Positions 1 through 9,588 of a DNA stretch of 62,812 nucleotides are shown here, one piece after another. Below the pieces are notes generated by a model. The model worked only from the letters and a program-made list of their open reading frames with translations, was not told where the DNA came from and made no database searches. Each line of letters opens with the position of its first letter. The first letter of the stretch is position 1. Made by a program: the position numbers and the translations under genes. This stretch comes from Chryseobacterium rhizosphaerae (GTDB lineage Bacteria > Bacteroidota > Bacteroidia > Flavobacteriales > Weeksellaceae): assembly GCF_003385455.1 (NCBI RefSeq), contig NZ_QNUF01000030.1, forward strand, positions 1-62,812, written 5' to 3'.

Positions 1-17
1 AAAACCTATAAAAACAA

Positions 18-49
18 AAACCAAAGCAAAAACAAATTTGCTCTGGTTT
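18..49 (-). terminator. Rho-independent terminator of the glutamate-synthase-like gene
   Basis: Arms 18-30 and 37-49 pair at 12 of 13 positions (AAACCAAAGCAAA with TTTGCTCTGGTTT). Read on the minus strand the hairpin is followed by a T-rich tail, which suits the minus-strand gene ending at 112. Confidence 0.6.
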
Positions 50-111
50 AATTATTTATTTTTGTCCTTTAATCTGTATCGGATTTTCAGGACTAGTCAT
101 CTGTTTTACAT

Positions 112-1629
112 TTAAGATCTGGCTTTTTGCTTTACATTACCCAGAATATCCGGGAAATATAAGTCGGCAAGATGGTCAAATTCATCACCTCTCATAAACA
201 TGGTAGCATCTACTTCTTCATAAGAACTTCTTCCGGCAGCAGCAATCAATTCATTGCAGGTATGAAGTGTATTTTTGTGGAAGTGATATACCCTCTCGCT
301 TTTATCGGTAACATCCAATCCTTTAATCAGCATTTTATCCTGAGTAGCCACTCCGGTAGGACAGTTATTGGAATTACAACGTAAGGCCTGAATACATCCT
401 AAAGAGAACATAAAACCTCTGGCGTTGTTACACATATCAGCTCCCATAGCAACAGCTCTTAAAATATCCAGACTGGTAAGTACTTTACCACTGGCAATTA
501 CTCTTAATTTATTTCTTACGTTGTAGCTATTCAGTGTTCTGTTTACAAAGATCAGTGCCGGCTCCAAAGGCATTCCTACACCATCTGAAAATTCCGGCGG
601 AGCAGCTCCTGTTCCCCCTTCTGCTCCATCAATAGTGATAAAGTCAGGATAGATTTTCAGTACGTTCATTTGTACACAGATATCTTCAAATTCTTTAGTA
701 TCTCCTATACAAAGCTTAAACCCGATCGGCTTACCTCCGGAAAGCTCTCTCAGATGCTGTACAAATTTCAGCAATCCTGCTGCATCATGAAAAGAAGAGT
801 GTGATGGTGGCGAAATAACAGTCATCCCCGGTGTGACGTGGCGGATTGCTGCAATTTCCGGAGTATTTTTCACTCCCGGAAGCACCCCTCCATGTCCTGG
901 TTTAGCACCTTGAGACAATTTGATCTCAATCATTTTCACATTCGGCAAGTTTGAGTATTTCGTGAATAACTCAGGATTAAATTTTCCTTCTTCATCACGG
1001 CATCCAAAATAACCTGTCCCAATCTGCCAGCATAAATCGCCTCCTTCCATATGGTGGGGAGATATTCCTCCTTCTCCAGTATTGTGGTAAAAATTACCTT
1101 TTTTAGCACCTCTATTTAAAGAGATCTGAGCTCTGTCGCTTAATGCACCAAAACTCATTGCTGAAATATTAAATAAAGAAGCATGGTAAGGCTGTGTACA
1201 TTGTTCTCCACCTACCCAAACTCTTGGAAGCTCTTCTGATGGTGACTTTGCATAAATAGAATGCTTAATTCCTTCATATTTTCTATGATTAACCTCCAGC
1301 TGTGTACCAAAAGCAACAGTATCACTTAAATTTTTGGCACGTCTGTATACTGCAGAACGCTGATTTCTTGGAAATGGCTTCCCATCTGTCTCCCTCTCGA
1401 TGAAGTACTGCTGCATTTCCGGTGAAATACTTTCAAAGAAGTACCTGAAGTACCCTAATACAGGAAAGTTCCTCAGAATAGCATGTTTAGACTGGTACGC
1501 ATTGTAAACACCTAATGCATAGATGGCGGACAGCAGGATGGGTATCCAATAGTGCGCTCTGATCAGTAACGCTACAATCCACGTAGCAGTTACTAATACA
1601 ATTCCCCAAGATAAAAACTTATCTCTCAT
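112..1629 (-). CDS. FMN-binding glutamate synthase family protein
   Basis: A 505-residue membrane-anchored relative of the synthase domain of glutamate synthase (GltS large subunit). Two hydrophobic segments (about residues 7-45) precede the FMN barrel (about 90-480). Family signatures seen are GEGGISPHH, KPGHGG, the DGAEGGTGAAP loop and a C-x5-C-x4-C set (C412, C418, C423, followed by PTGVATQ) equivalent to the 3Fe-4S ligands of GltS. No glutaminase or NADPH subunit is adjacent, so whether it makes glutamate is unknown; related stand-alone proteins are common in Bacteroidota. The ATG at 1629 precedes the first membrane segment directly. Confidence 0.88.
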   Translation of the reverse strand: MRDKFLSWGIVLVTATWIVALLIRAHYWIPILLSAIYALGVYNAYQSKHAILRNFPVLGYFRYFFESISPEMQQYFIERETDGKPFPRNQRSAVYRRAKNLSDTVAFGTQLEVNHRKYEGIKHSIYAKSPSEELPRVWVGGEQCTQPYHASLFNISAMSFGALSDRAQISLNRGAKKGNFYHNTGEGGISPHHMEGGDLCWQIGTGYFGCRDEEGKFNPELFTKYSNLPNVKMIEIKLSQGAKPGHGGVLPGVKNTPEIAAIRHVTPGMTVISPPSHSSFHDAAGLLKFVQHLRELSGGKPIGFKLCIGDTKEFEDICVQMNVLKIYPDFITIDGAEGGTGAAPPEFSDGVGMPLEPALIFVNRTLNSYNVRNKLRVIASGKVLTSLDILRAVAMGADMCNNARGFMFSLGCIQALRCNSNNCPTGVATQDKMLIKGLDVTDKSERVYHFHKNTLHTCNELIAAAGRSSYEEVDATMFMRGDEFDHLADLYFPDILGNVKQKARS

Positions 1630-1681
1630 GAATGTAGTATTTAAAGTTAAAAATAAATTTAGTAGAATTTTTGCAAAGAGC

Positions 1682-3028
1682 CTATGCTTTTGCTAAAAAA
1701 TTTTGGTAAGAAGATTGCACAGAAACCGTGCCATCTGACAGGATTTTTTCTAAATTTAGAAATTCTATTTGATTTACAAAGGCAGGATCAAAGTCTTTCT
1801 GGACTCTCACATAGTTTTCTGTGAAGCCAAACATTTTTCCGTCTTTATTTTCATGCTCCCAAAGTACAGGAAGCGTTTTACCCAATTGAGTCTGATAAAA
1901 TGCCATTTTCTTCTTTTCAGAAAGAATTCTCAACATTTTATTACGTTTTTTTCTTTCAGCTACAGGAACTACTCCTTCCATGTCAGCCGCTTCTGTATTT
2001 TCTCTTTCAGAATAAGTAAATACATGAAGATAAGTAATGGGAAGTTCATTCAGGAAATTATACGTTTCCATAAATCTTTCCTCAGTTTCGCCCGGGAATC
2101 CAACGATAACGTCCACTCCGATAGCAGCATCAGGCATTACTTCGCGAATCTTATTCACCCTGTCATTATAGAGCTTGGTAAGATAACGGCGTTTCATTTT
2201 TTTCAACAAATCATCACTTCCGGATTGCAATGGAATATGGAAATGCGGAACAAAACTTTTACTTTTCGAAACCAGTTCTATACTTTCATCTTTTAAAAGA
2301 TTAGGCTCAATAGATGAGATACGGATTCTTTCTATTCCTTCCACTTTATTAAGTTCGGAAATAAGATCCAGGAACGTATGTTCATGTTTTTTGTTTCCAA
2401 ACTCTCCTTTTCCGTAATCCCCAATATTTACTCCTGTAAGAACAATTTCTTTAATATCTTTTGCCGCAATTTCTGTAGCATTTTTAAGGACATTTCCAAT
2501 AGTATCGGAACGTGAAATCCCTCTTGCTAATGGAATGGTACAGTAAGTACATTTGTAATCACATCCGTCCTGAACTTTAAGAAAGGCTCTGGTCCTGTCC
2601 CCAATTGAATAACTTCCGATAAAAAAGTCGGTTTCTTCAATTTCACATGAGTGAACAATTCCTTCGTTTTCTGTTTTCTCCAGATCATCCAGGTAACTTA
2701 GGATATTGAATTTTTCTTTCGCTCCCAATACCAAATCTACTCCGTCAATCTGTGAAATCTCTTCGGGTTTCAGCTGTGCATAACATCCTACAATAACAAC
2801 CAGCCCTTCCGGGTTAGCCTTCATTGCTCTTTTTACGTGAAGTTTACATTCACGGTCTGCATTTTCTGTTACCGAACATGTATTGATTACATACACATTA
2901 GCCTTATCATCAAAGCTTACCTTATCATAACCTGCATCTGTTAATTGACGGGCAATAGTAGATGTTTCTGCAAAGTTTAATTTGCAGCCAAGTGTGTGAA
3001 ACGCGGCAGTTCTGTGAAAAGTAGACAT
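1682..3028 (-). CDS. mtaB: tRNA t6A37 methylthiotransferase MtaB
   Basis: Radical-SAM enzyme that adds a methylthio group to C2 of t6A at position 37 of ANN-decoding tRNAs. The N-terminal UPF0004 domain carries the three cluster cysteines C15, C51 and C82; the radical-SAM motif is C156-x3-C160-x2-C163 in DGCDYKCTYC; a TRAM-like domain ends the protein. Length (448 residues) and the opening HTLGCKLNFAET favour MtaB over MiaB or RimO. A TATCTTTG element at 3054-3061 (minus strand) is a likely -7 box about 25 bases upstream of the start; no convincing TTG lies at the usual distance. Confidence 0.93.
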   Translation of the reverse strand: MSTFHRTAAFHTLGCKLNFAETSTIARQLTDAGYDKVSFDDKANVYVINTCSVTENADRECKLHVKRAMKANPEGLVVIVGCYAQLKPEEISQIDGVDLVLGAKEKFNILSYLDDLEKTENEGIVHSCEIEETDFFIGSYSIGDRTRAFLKVQDGCDYKCTYCTIPLARGISRSDTIGNVLKNATEIAAKDIKEIVLTGVNIGDYGKGEFGNKKHEHTFLDLISELNKVEGIERIRISSIEPNLLKDESIELVSKSKSFVPHFHIPLQSGSDDLLKKMKRRYLTKLYNDRVNKIREVMPDAAIGVDVIVGFPGETEERFMETYNFLNELPITYLHVFTYSERENTEAADMEGVVPVAERKKRNKMLRILSEKKKMAFYQTQLGKTLPVLWEHENKDGKMFGFTENYVRVQKDFDPAFVNQIEFLNLEKILSDGTVSVQSSYQNFLAKA

Positions 3029-3095
3029 TTGTTACTCCTGAATTTTATGGGTGCAAAGATAGTAATTTTTAATAAGAACTAAATATTGATTCAAT

Positions 3096-3686
3096 CTATT
3101 GCTTGTATTCATCCCTTACTTCGGGGCTATTTTGAAAACATACAGGAGATGAATTGGGATCGGATTCTTCCCTTGAAACTTTATTTTTCATCTCTGTATT
3201 AAACTCCTGTGACTTATTCCTTGCAATAGAAAGGGTCTTCCACTCTTCATTTTTCATCATTTTTGCCAGGTATACAATTTGTCCTACGTGATAAGGATAA
3301 TGAGCCAGCTGCCTGAAGACAGCATCAACCACAGAATGAGCTTCTCCTCTAATATAAATCGTAGAATAGATATTGTCATCAGTAATCTGGTTTAAAGCAT
3401 CAAAGAGGCATGCCCACCCTTTTTCCCAATATTCAGTAACTTCTTGCTTTGTTTTGAAAGTGTTCTTAAACTCCTCATCACGGTGACGCCATGATTTTTC
3501 GCCGTCTTCAGTCAAAAAATGAGTCCATCTCGAAAGCATATTTCCTGCAATATGTTTTACAATGACAGCAATAGAATTACTTTCTTCGTTATACTGCCAG
3601 AAAATCTGTTCCTCGGACAATTGTCCGAATGTCTTATCACCGAGAGATTTATAATATTCGAAACGCTTAATAAAGAGTTGCTTCAT
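3096..3686 (-). CDS. DinB-like DUF1572 family protein
   Basis: A 196-residue protein of the DinB/YfiT four-helix fold, DUF1572 type. It starts MKQLFIKRFEYYKSL and has regularly placed histidines (VKHIAGN, the HYPYHVGQI segment) that in this superfamily usually bind a divalent metal. Function is unproven; some relatives are thiol transferases. The reading frame is open to 3734, but that extension would cross the hairpin at 3728-3751 that terminates the upstream gene, so the ATG at 3686 is preferred. Confidence 0.82.
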   Translation of the reverse strand: MKQLFIKRFEYYKSLGDKTFGQLSEEQIFWQYNEESNSIAVIVKHIAGNMLSRWTHFLTEDGEKSWRHRDEEFKNTFKTKQEVTEYWEKGWACLFDALNQITDDNIYSTIYIRGEAHSVVDAVFRQLAHYPYHVGQIVYLAKMMKNEEWKTLSIARNKSQEFNTEMKNKVSREESDPNSSPVCFQNSPEVRDEYKQ

Positions 3687-3723
3687 GCTTTTAATTTTGA
3701 TATCTAAAATAAGACTTTTTAAG

Positions 3724-3751
3724 AAAAAAACCACTTCAAATGAAGTGGTTT
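3724..3751 (-). terminator. Rho-independent terminator after the T9SS cargo gene
   Basis: AAAACCACTT and AAGTGGTTTT form a strong hairpin with the loop CAAATG. The A-run at 3721-3730 is a T-tail on the minus strand, so it ends the transcript of the gene at 3785-5890. Confidence 0.75.
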
Positions 3752-3784
3752 TATCTATGTATTGTATTTAATAATTCATGTCTA

Positions 3785-5890
3785 TTACTCTCTGTTTTTC
3801 ACCAGTACCCATCCGAAAAATTTGATAGGCGTGTTGTTTTTATCACTTTCATTCCAGGTTACAGAATACCAATACGTTCCTGTGGATACTTTTTTTCCTC
3901 CTTCTGTGCCGTCCCATTTGTAACCATTAGTTCTGTCGGCCTTGAAAATTCTATTTCCATACCTGTCAAAAATATCCATGACAAAGTTCTGTTTACCGGC
4001 CAATGCAGAGTAATCAATAACATCATTCACACCATCCTGATTGGGAGTAATCACATTTACTAAGTTTGGAACAACAATATCAACTTCAATAGGGTCACAA
4101 TTGTAAGCATCTTTTACAAATACTTTATGATCACCTCTTGATACATTTTTGAAGGTATTGGAATCCTGCCAGTTTATGTTATCCATAGAATATTTATATG
4201 GAGGATTTCCACCCGTTACAGATACGGTAATGGTATTATTCGTAATATCAATTCCTGAAACTACTGGCTGATCAGATGGCAATACTTTTACATTCTGTAT
4301 GGCAGTACAGTCTCCAGTCTTAAGTTTCACCCAGTAGGTTCCCATTCCTACATTGGTAATGCTTTGAGTAGTGGCTCCTGTACTCCACTCATAACTTTTA
4401 AATCCAGGTCCTGCATCTAAAGTAGTGGTATCTTCTGCACAAATGGTTTTGTCTTTAAGGATATCCGAATATACCGGTGGGATAACGGCCAGTGTAATTC
4501 TGGCAATATTATAACAACCCTGTGCATTATAAACCCTTACATATACATATCCGCTTGGAGCAATATAATTGGAAGAATTAGAAATTTCATTGGTTTGATT
4601 GATCGCGTCTGTAAGTGATGGATAATATTTTTTCCCGACACCCGGCTGTGTAGTTACACTAGCTCCTGTAAGATTAAATAATGCCGTAGAAGGGTTTGTT
4701 TCAATAAAACATGATCTTATCGTAGCATCAGTGACAATGATTTGTGGATAAAATTTCAAAGTAATTTGAGCAACAGCACTACATCCGAACTCAGAAATTA
4801 CTTTTACATAAATTGTAGCTTCAGCAGATAGAAATGCCATTGGTGTAGTAATCTCATTAATTCCGGCATTGAGATCAGCCATAGAATGATAGTATTTCTT
4901 AACCACAGTAGTACTCGCAATAATGTCTGCTGATGTCAGATCAAACAATGCCGTACCCATATTATTATTGTTACATGCTGTCAATGTAGCATTTTTCACT
5001 TTGATAGAACCATCTTTGAATTTAAATTTCCCGATCTGTTTACATTTGTTAAGTGGATTATTTGGGTTTGTCGCATCTGTATAACTAATACTATAATAAA
5101 AAACGGTAGTGGTATTCACTGTTCTTGGAGCAGTAATAGGGTTAGTTCCTGTTAGCGCTTCATTCTGACTGGTATGATAACTCACGCTAAAGCTTTGGTT
5201 TCCATTAAGTATTCCTGCAGATAAAATAGAAAAATCAAATAATTCAGTACTTCCACATATAATAACTTCCCTTGGATCAGCCGGATTTACCGGAGCAATT
5301 CCTGGGGGAATAAAAGGATACGTCTGAATATTCGGATCTGTAAACGGCGATGCCAGTGTAGCCGTACCACCCCAAGTCAAAGAAAATGGAGCTGTCGTAC
5401 TGCTGGTGCTGCTCACCCAGTTGTCGATAAACAAATAATAAGTTTGTCCGGGTAAAACATCCATATATTTACAGTAAGGAGTGGTAGAACCTCCTACAGC
5501 GCTTAGAAGTGTACTTGTCATATTTAATCCTGTAGAGGGGCCTACTCCAATCACTGTTGCTGCATTACAACGTATGGGTGCTCCCAGACTTCCGCAGGTT
5601 ACATTGGGTCCAAAAATAGCCCAGTCATAATCGGCATCCGGATTATTGGGAACCAGATCAAAGGTAAGTGTTCCCCCTGTGGCAATCGTGATTTTATACC
5701 AAATTGAATTATGCTCACCCGTTGCATCCAAACAACTTCCAGAATTTACCAATTCTTTTATATTACCATATCCTGTAGGACTGTAGGTAATATCTGAGTT
5801 TCCACAAACAGCTAATGCCGTTGCACAATCGGCCTGGGAATAAAAAGTTTGAGATATACAAAAAAGAATGAAAAGTAAAAGTTTCCTCAT
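3785..5890 (-). CDS. T9SS type B sorting-domain (gliding-motility C-terminal) secreted protein
   Basis: A 701-residue secreted protein with a Sec signal peptide (MRKLLLFILFCISQTFYSQA) and a C-terminal CHU_C/type B domain (about residues 605-701: ITPNQDGVNDVI, then DRYGNRIFKA, then STGTYWYSV), the signal used by the type IX secretion system of Bacteroidota. Between them are repeated segments of about 80-90 residues of the form ATLTACN...ALFDLTSA...KKYYHS and a later YEWSTGATTQSI segment, giving an Ig-like or adhesin-like architecture. Cell-surface location is inferred; the ligand is unknown. No partner gene is adjacent. A hairpin terminator follows. Confidence 0.9.
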   Translation of the reverse strand: MRKLLLFILFCISQTFYSQADCATALAVCGNSDITYSPTGYGNIKELVNSGSCLDATGEHNSIWYKITIATGGTLTFDLVPNNPDADYDWAIFGPNVTCGSLGAPIRCNAATVIGVGPSTGLNMTSTLLSAVGGSTTPYCKYMDVLPGQTYYLFIDNWVSSTSSTTAPFSLTWGGTATLASPFTDPNIQTYPFIPPGIAPVNPADPREVIICGSTELFDFSILSAGILNGNQSFSVSYHTSQNEALTGTNPITAPRTVNTTTVFYYSISYTDATNPNNPLNKCKQIGKFKFKDGSIKVKNATLTACNNNNMGTALFDLTSADIIASTTVVKKYYHSMADLNAGINEITTPMAFLSAEATIYVKVISEFGCSAVAQITLKFYPQIIVTDATIRSCFIETNPSTALFNLTGASVTTQPGVGKKYYPSLTDAINQTNEISNSSNYIAPSGYVYVRVYNAQGCYNIARITLAVIPPVYSDILKDKTICAEDTTTLDAGPGFKSYEWSTGATTQSITNVGMGTYWVKLKTGDCTAIQNVKVLPSDQPVVSGIDITNNTITVSVTGGNPPYKYSMDNINWQDSNTFKNVSRGDHKVFVKDAYNCDPIEVDIVVPNLVNVITPNQDGVNDVIDYSALAGKQNFVMDIFDRYGNRIFKADRTNGYKWDGTEGGKKVSTGTYWYSVTWNESDKNNTPIKFFGWVLVKNRE

Positions 5891-6048
5891 AGATATATGT
5901 TTTTATGGTTAAATCAGTTTAAATCAGGCTGATACCAACCTATACCAAATATACCTATAATTTAATTACAAACAATAAAATTCAAATAATTTTGAAATAT
6001 TACAAATTAAAACAATGAATCTTTGTAAAATCCAAGCATTACATTAAT

Positions 6049-6846
6049 TTATTTTATACTTGTAATATTTCCACAGAGATTTTCAAGGTGAAAGATTTTA
6101 TGAAAAGGACTTTTCACTTCGTTCAGATGTTCTTTGTCCTGAATAAAAGTATATCGGGAAGCAATAGAATTCATATCTGAAACTATGACCAGCCAGCACT
6201 CATCTACAGAAGTGTCATAGTATGGAAATTTTTCATTTTTCTTTTCAATAAGTTCCAAAATCTTTTCCGAGCAGAGCTCATCAAAAAGGTTCATACTATA
6301 TTCATGGGTGATAAAGACATTCCTGCGGTGGAAAGATTTCCGAAGACTTTTCACACAGCCGACTGCTTTATTTTTTTTAATGCTTTTGTAAATACTGATA
6401 ATATTTTCTTCCTGATGTTCAAGATTATCAAATCTTACATTGGTATGGAATTCTAAAAAATAAACACCACGATATTTCGTAGTGTCTTCCTGTTCCAATA
6501 ATATTTCTGCCTGACGGAATATCTTATTCAAGGTACTTTCCACCTTCTTCATTTCCAGATGATTGATGACTTCAGTCAGCTCTATTCCAATTTTTTTATC
6601 ATTTAATTTCGCAATAAAATCGGGACTTTCACAAGTGAAATCCTCAAACTTCACCTCGGGAAAATGATGCATAAAAGAGTTGAGAAGTAATATTTCGGAC
6701 TTCTTTCTATATTTTTCACGGTCATGCAGCTGAGATTCATCTATTGTACGGTGATACTTTTCTATGGGCTTTTTTTTCAAATGCCTGTTCAGGTAATATA
6801 AACTTAGATTCTTTATCAGATCTTCTTCAGAAAATGTCTTTTTCAT
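6049..6846 (-). CDS. Hypothetical protein with a possible PD-(D/E)xK nuclease-like core
   Basis: A 265-residue soluble protein starting MKKTFSEEDLIKNLSLYY; the ATG at 6846 is chosen over the one at 6882 because it gives a normal charged N-terminus. The stretch SPDFIAKLNDKKIGIELTEV near residue 65 has the order D, then a two-strand turn, then E-x-T, resembling the core of restriction-endonuclease-fold proteins, although the usual lysine is not evident. Later segments (YRGVYFLEFHTN, DECWLVIVSDM) look like core beta strands. No neighbour suggests a function, and the nuclease reading is tentative. Confidence 0.6.
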   Translation of the reverse strand: MKKTFSEEDLIKNLSLYYLNRHLKKKPIEKYHRTIDESQLHDREKYRKKSEILLLNSFMHHFPEVKFEDFTCESPDFIAKLNDKKIGIELTEVINHLEMKKVESTLNKIFRQAEILLEQEDTTKYRGVYFLEFHTNVRFDNLEHQEENIISIYKSIKKNKAVGCVKSLRKSFHRRNVFITHEYSMNLFDELCSEKILELIEKKNEKFPYYDTSVDECWLVIVSDMNSIASRYTFIQDKEHLNEVKSPFHKIFHLENLCGNITSIK

Positions 6847-7050
6847 GTGTGATTTTTTTATTGAATTAAAGAACACATGCAATCATCGGTTTTCACCACT
6901 AAAAGTTTTTGATAATCAAAATTTTACACTCTTAAAGGTAAGTAAAAAAACAATCCGATATTTACTTTCCAGGTTTATTTATCAAATAATTAATGTAGAG
7001 TTTATTTTCATAATCAATACCTTTGCTCCTTCTAACACAAATCAGCATTT

Positions 7051-8715
7051 ATGGATTTCAGGAATTTCAAAATACCTTACAGCGTTAATCCCCAATATTC
7101 AAAAAAAACCGCCTATTTCTCAATGGAATTTGCCCTTGAGCAGGTGTTGAAAATATATTCCGGAGGACTCGGATTTTTAGCAGGCTCCCATATGAGGAGT
7201 GCATATAACCTGAAGCAGGACCTTATCGGAATCGGAATCCTTTGGAAATTTGGTTATTATGATCAGGCAAGAAATCACGATCAAACACTACAACCGGTAT
7301 GGACAAGAAAAATGTACAGCTTTCTTGTAGACACCGGGATAAAATTTCAGATCGAAATCCACAGTGCTCCGGTTTGGGTAAAAGTATGGTATCTTGATCC
7401 TGAGACTTTCAATACAGCTCCTATGTTCTTTCTTTCAACGGATGTTCCGGAAAATGATCATGTTTCCAAAACAATCTGTCACAAACTTTACGATGCCAAC
7501 GAATCTACCAAGCTTGCTCAGTATATTTTACTGGGAAAAGGTGGCGCTAAACTACTGGAAGAGATGAACGTTGAAAGAGAGGTATATCATCTGAATGAAG
7601 CCCATGGACTTCCTGCGGCATTCCACCTGTTGAAAAAATACAATGGAGACCTCAATAAAGTCAGAGAAAAACTAGTATTTACCACCCACACTCCGGAAGA
7701 GGCAGGAAACGAAAAGCACAATCTCAAATTGTGCTATGATATGTCTTATTTTTCCGGTTACAGTATGGAAGAAATAAAAAGTATAGAAGGAACGGATGAT
7801 GAACGATTTAATCATTCTCTTTGTGCTTTAAAAATGGCTAGAAAGGCCAATGGGGTTTCTCAGCTTCATGGAACAGTTTCCAGAACAATGTGGAGTAAAT
7901 ATCCGGGAATCTGTGAAATCACATCCATTACCAATGCTCAGGAATTCAAATATTGGGCAGATAAGCCTCTTTACCATGCTAAAGATGAAAATGATGCAAC
8001 TGCTTTCGATTATAGAAAAAAGCATTTAAAGAAAAAGCTCTTCAGCATTGTTGCTGATCAAACAGGAAATTTATTTAATCCTGATATTTTCACCATTGTA
8101 TGGGCCAGAAGGTTTGCAGGATACAAACGTGCAGAACTTCTTTTACATGATAAAGACAGGTTTTACAGACTTCTGAATAATCCTAAATATCCTGTACAGA
8201 TCATATGGGCGGGTAAGCCTTATCCCATGGATTATTCTGCTATTTCTATCTTCAATACATTGGTTGAGGAGAGTAAAAATCATAAAAGTATAGCCGTGCT
8301 TACAGGGTATGAGCTTTCTTTAAGTAAATCTTTAAAGCAAGGTTCGGATCTATGGTTAAACAATCCGAGAGTTCCCAGAGAAGCTTCCGGAACCTCCGGA
8401 ATGACGGCCGCTATGAATGGTTCTGTGAATTTATCCACAGATGACGGCTGGATTCCTGAATTCGCCAAGCATGGAGAAAATTCTTTTGTGGTTCCTAAGG
8501 CAGATTATCTGAATATGAGCATCTATGAGCAGGATAATTATGATTTACATAAACTATATGAAATCCTTGAAAACGAAATTCTTCCGACATATTATGACCA
8601 TCCTGATCAATGGAGAAAAATCCAGCATAATGCAATGAATGATGTAAAGGATCAGTTCAACAGTGATCGCATGGCGGATGAATATTACAGGATACTTTAT
8701 AACGGTCAGCAATAA
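7051..8715 (+). CDS. Short alpha-glucan phosphorylase family protein lacking the PLP lysine
   Basis: A 554-residue GT35-like protein of the short (Thermotoga/Bacteroidota) type. The N-terminal domain has FSMEFAL, YSGGLGFLAG and LIGIGILWKFGYY; the C-terminal half has ARRFAGYKRAELL and EASGTSGMTAAMNG. In active phosphorylases this last motif ends SGTSxMK, the lysine carrying pyridoxal phosphate. Here the codon at 8404-8406 is ACG (Thr452), so a PLP-dependent phosphorolytic reaction is doubtful. It may be a glucan-binding or glycosyltransferase-like derivative. A TACCTTTG element upstream (about 7018) could be its -7 box. A bidirectional terminator follows. Confidence 0.85.
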   Translation: MDFRNFKIPYSVNPQYSKKTAYFSMEFALEQVLKIYSGGLGFLAGSHMRSAYNLKQDLIGIGILWKFGYYDQARNHDQTLQPVWTRKMYSFLVDTGIKFQIEIHSAPVWVKVWYLDPETFNTAPMFFLSTDVPENDHVSKTICHKLYDANESTKLAQYILLGKGGAKLLEEMNVEREVYHLNEAHGLPAAFHLLKKYNGDLNKVREKLVFTTHTPEEAGNEKHNLKLCYDMSYFSGYSMEEIKSIEGTDDERFNHSLCALKMARKANGVSQLHGTVSRTMWSKYPGICEITSITNAQEFKYWADKPLYHAKDENDATAFDYRKKHLKKKLFSIVADQTGNLFNPDIFTIVWARRFAGYKRAELLLHDKDRFYRLLNNPKYPVQIIWAGKPYPMDYSAISIFNTLVEESKNHKSIAVLTGYELSLSKSLKQGSDLWLNNPRVPREASGTSGMTAAMNGSVNLSTDDGWIPEFAKHGENSFVVPKADYLNMSIYEQDNYDLHKLYEILENEILPTYYDHPDQWRKIQHNAMNDVKDQFNSDRMADEYYRILYNGQQ

Positions 8716-8750
8716 AAAGATTACAAGGAAAATCCTAAATATTAAAATAT

Positions 8751-8783
8751 AAAAATCCGTGAAGAAGTTCTCCACGGATTTTT
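8751..8783. terminator. Bidirectional terminator between converging genes
   Basis: AAAAATCCGTG and CACGGATTTTT flank an 11-base loop. It lies between the plus-strand phosphorylase gene and the minus-strand DUF6496 gene, with T-runs on both strands. Confidence 0.8.
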
Positions 8784-8792
8784 CATTAAAGA

Positions 8793-8981
8793 TTATTTGC
8801 TTTTCTTTTTTGCAGGCACTTTTAAGCCTTTTTCTCTTGCTTCAGAAATACCGATTGCTACGGCTTGTTTTCTGTTGGTCACCTTTTCTCCGGAAGAAGA
8901 TTTCAATTTCCCTTCCTTGAATTCGTGCATTACTTTTCCTACTTTGTCCTGAGCTTTATCTGAATATTTTGTCTTGCTCAT
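8793..8981 (-). CDS. DUF6496 small basic protein
   Basis: A 62-residue lysine-rich protein with KVMHEFKEGKLKSSSG and KVTNRKQAVAIGISEAR, the core of the DUF6496 family found across many bacteria, often in stress-linked contexts. The C-terminus is a basic tail (PAKKKSK). DNA or RNA binding is plausible but not shown. It follows the hypothetical gene at 8993-9466 by 11 bases on the same strand, so the two probably form an operon ended by the shared terminator at 8751-8783. Confidence 0.82.
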   Translation of the reverse strand: MSKTKYSDKAQDKVGKVMHEFKEGKLKSSSGEKVTNRKQAVAIGISEAREKGLKVPAKKKSK

Positions 8982-8992
8982 GATCGTTTTTT

Positions 8993-9466
8993 TTAAGATT
9001 TTACCAGGGATACCCCTAATTCATAAACACAGGCATGTTTCATATATTTTGAACGTTCTCGTGAAGTTACTGACTCAAAGTGATCATTTTTCAGGATAAT
9101 AATCGGGTCTTCTGCATTTTCGATCTCAAAATTGGCAAAATACCGTTCATCCGGACTTGTTTTATCATTTCTTGCTTTTATTTTCTGCAACTCATCAGCA
9201 TATTTTCTAAATCCGGGATCAGATGAATGGATAAATTTATATTCATCGCCTGCATACACATAGTAATGAAGTTTTTTTTCTATTAAACCGGCTTCATCTG
9301 TAATCTGAGGGTTATCATTTCCATCTTTAAAACTCACTTCCACTAATGTTCCTCCTTTTTTTTGGGCACATTCTTCAGCGTCTTTAAAACTGGAAAAACC
9401 TGTATAAACAATTCTGTCATTCAATACATAACGGTTTAGTTTCTGGTTGTATGCATTTGTTTCCAT
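8993..9466 (-). CDS. Hypothetical protein
   Basis: A 157-residue protein without signal peptide or membrane segment. I do not recognise the family. It reads as a compact mixed alpha/beta protein with YVLNDRIVYTGFSSFKDAEECAQKKGG near the N-terminus and a HACVYELGVSLVKS end. Two residues of interest are the cysteines near positions 28 and 145. It is the first gene of a two-gene unit with the DUF6496 protein. The ATG at 9466 is preceded by an A/T-rich stretch suited to translation in Bacteroidota. Confidence 0.65.
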   Translation of the reverse strand: METNAYNQKLNRYVLNDRIVYTGFSSFKDAEECAQKKGGTLVEVSFKDGNDNPQITDEAGLIEKKLHYYVYAGDEYKFIHSSDPGFRKYADELQKIKARNDKTSPDERYFANFEIENAEDPIIILKNDHFESVTSRERSKYMKHACVYELGVSLVKS

Positions 9467-9561
9467 AATTATTATTTGATTTGATTATACTTAATGATAT
9501 TCAATTTTTCTGCCAAAAGTCTTATTTGAAAAGCTTTTTTTACACATTTTAATAAAATTAT

Positions 9562-9569
9562 TATCTTTG
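9562..9569 (+). promoter_or_regulatory. -7 promoter element of the dipeptidyl peptidase gene
   Basis: TATCTTTG matches the Bacteroidota TAnnTTTG box. Transcription would start near 9576, which favours the ATG at 9589 over the one at 9580. No TTG occurs at the usual distance upstream. Confidence 0.5.
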
Positions 9570-9588
9570 AAATCCATTAATGCTAGAA

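Noticed and set aside
7051..8715. A truncated classical glycogen phosphorylase
   Set aside because: The gene has normal start and end motifs of the short phosphorylase type; the difference is the missing lysine, not a deletion.
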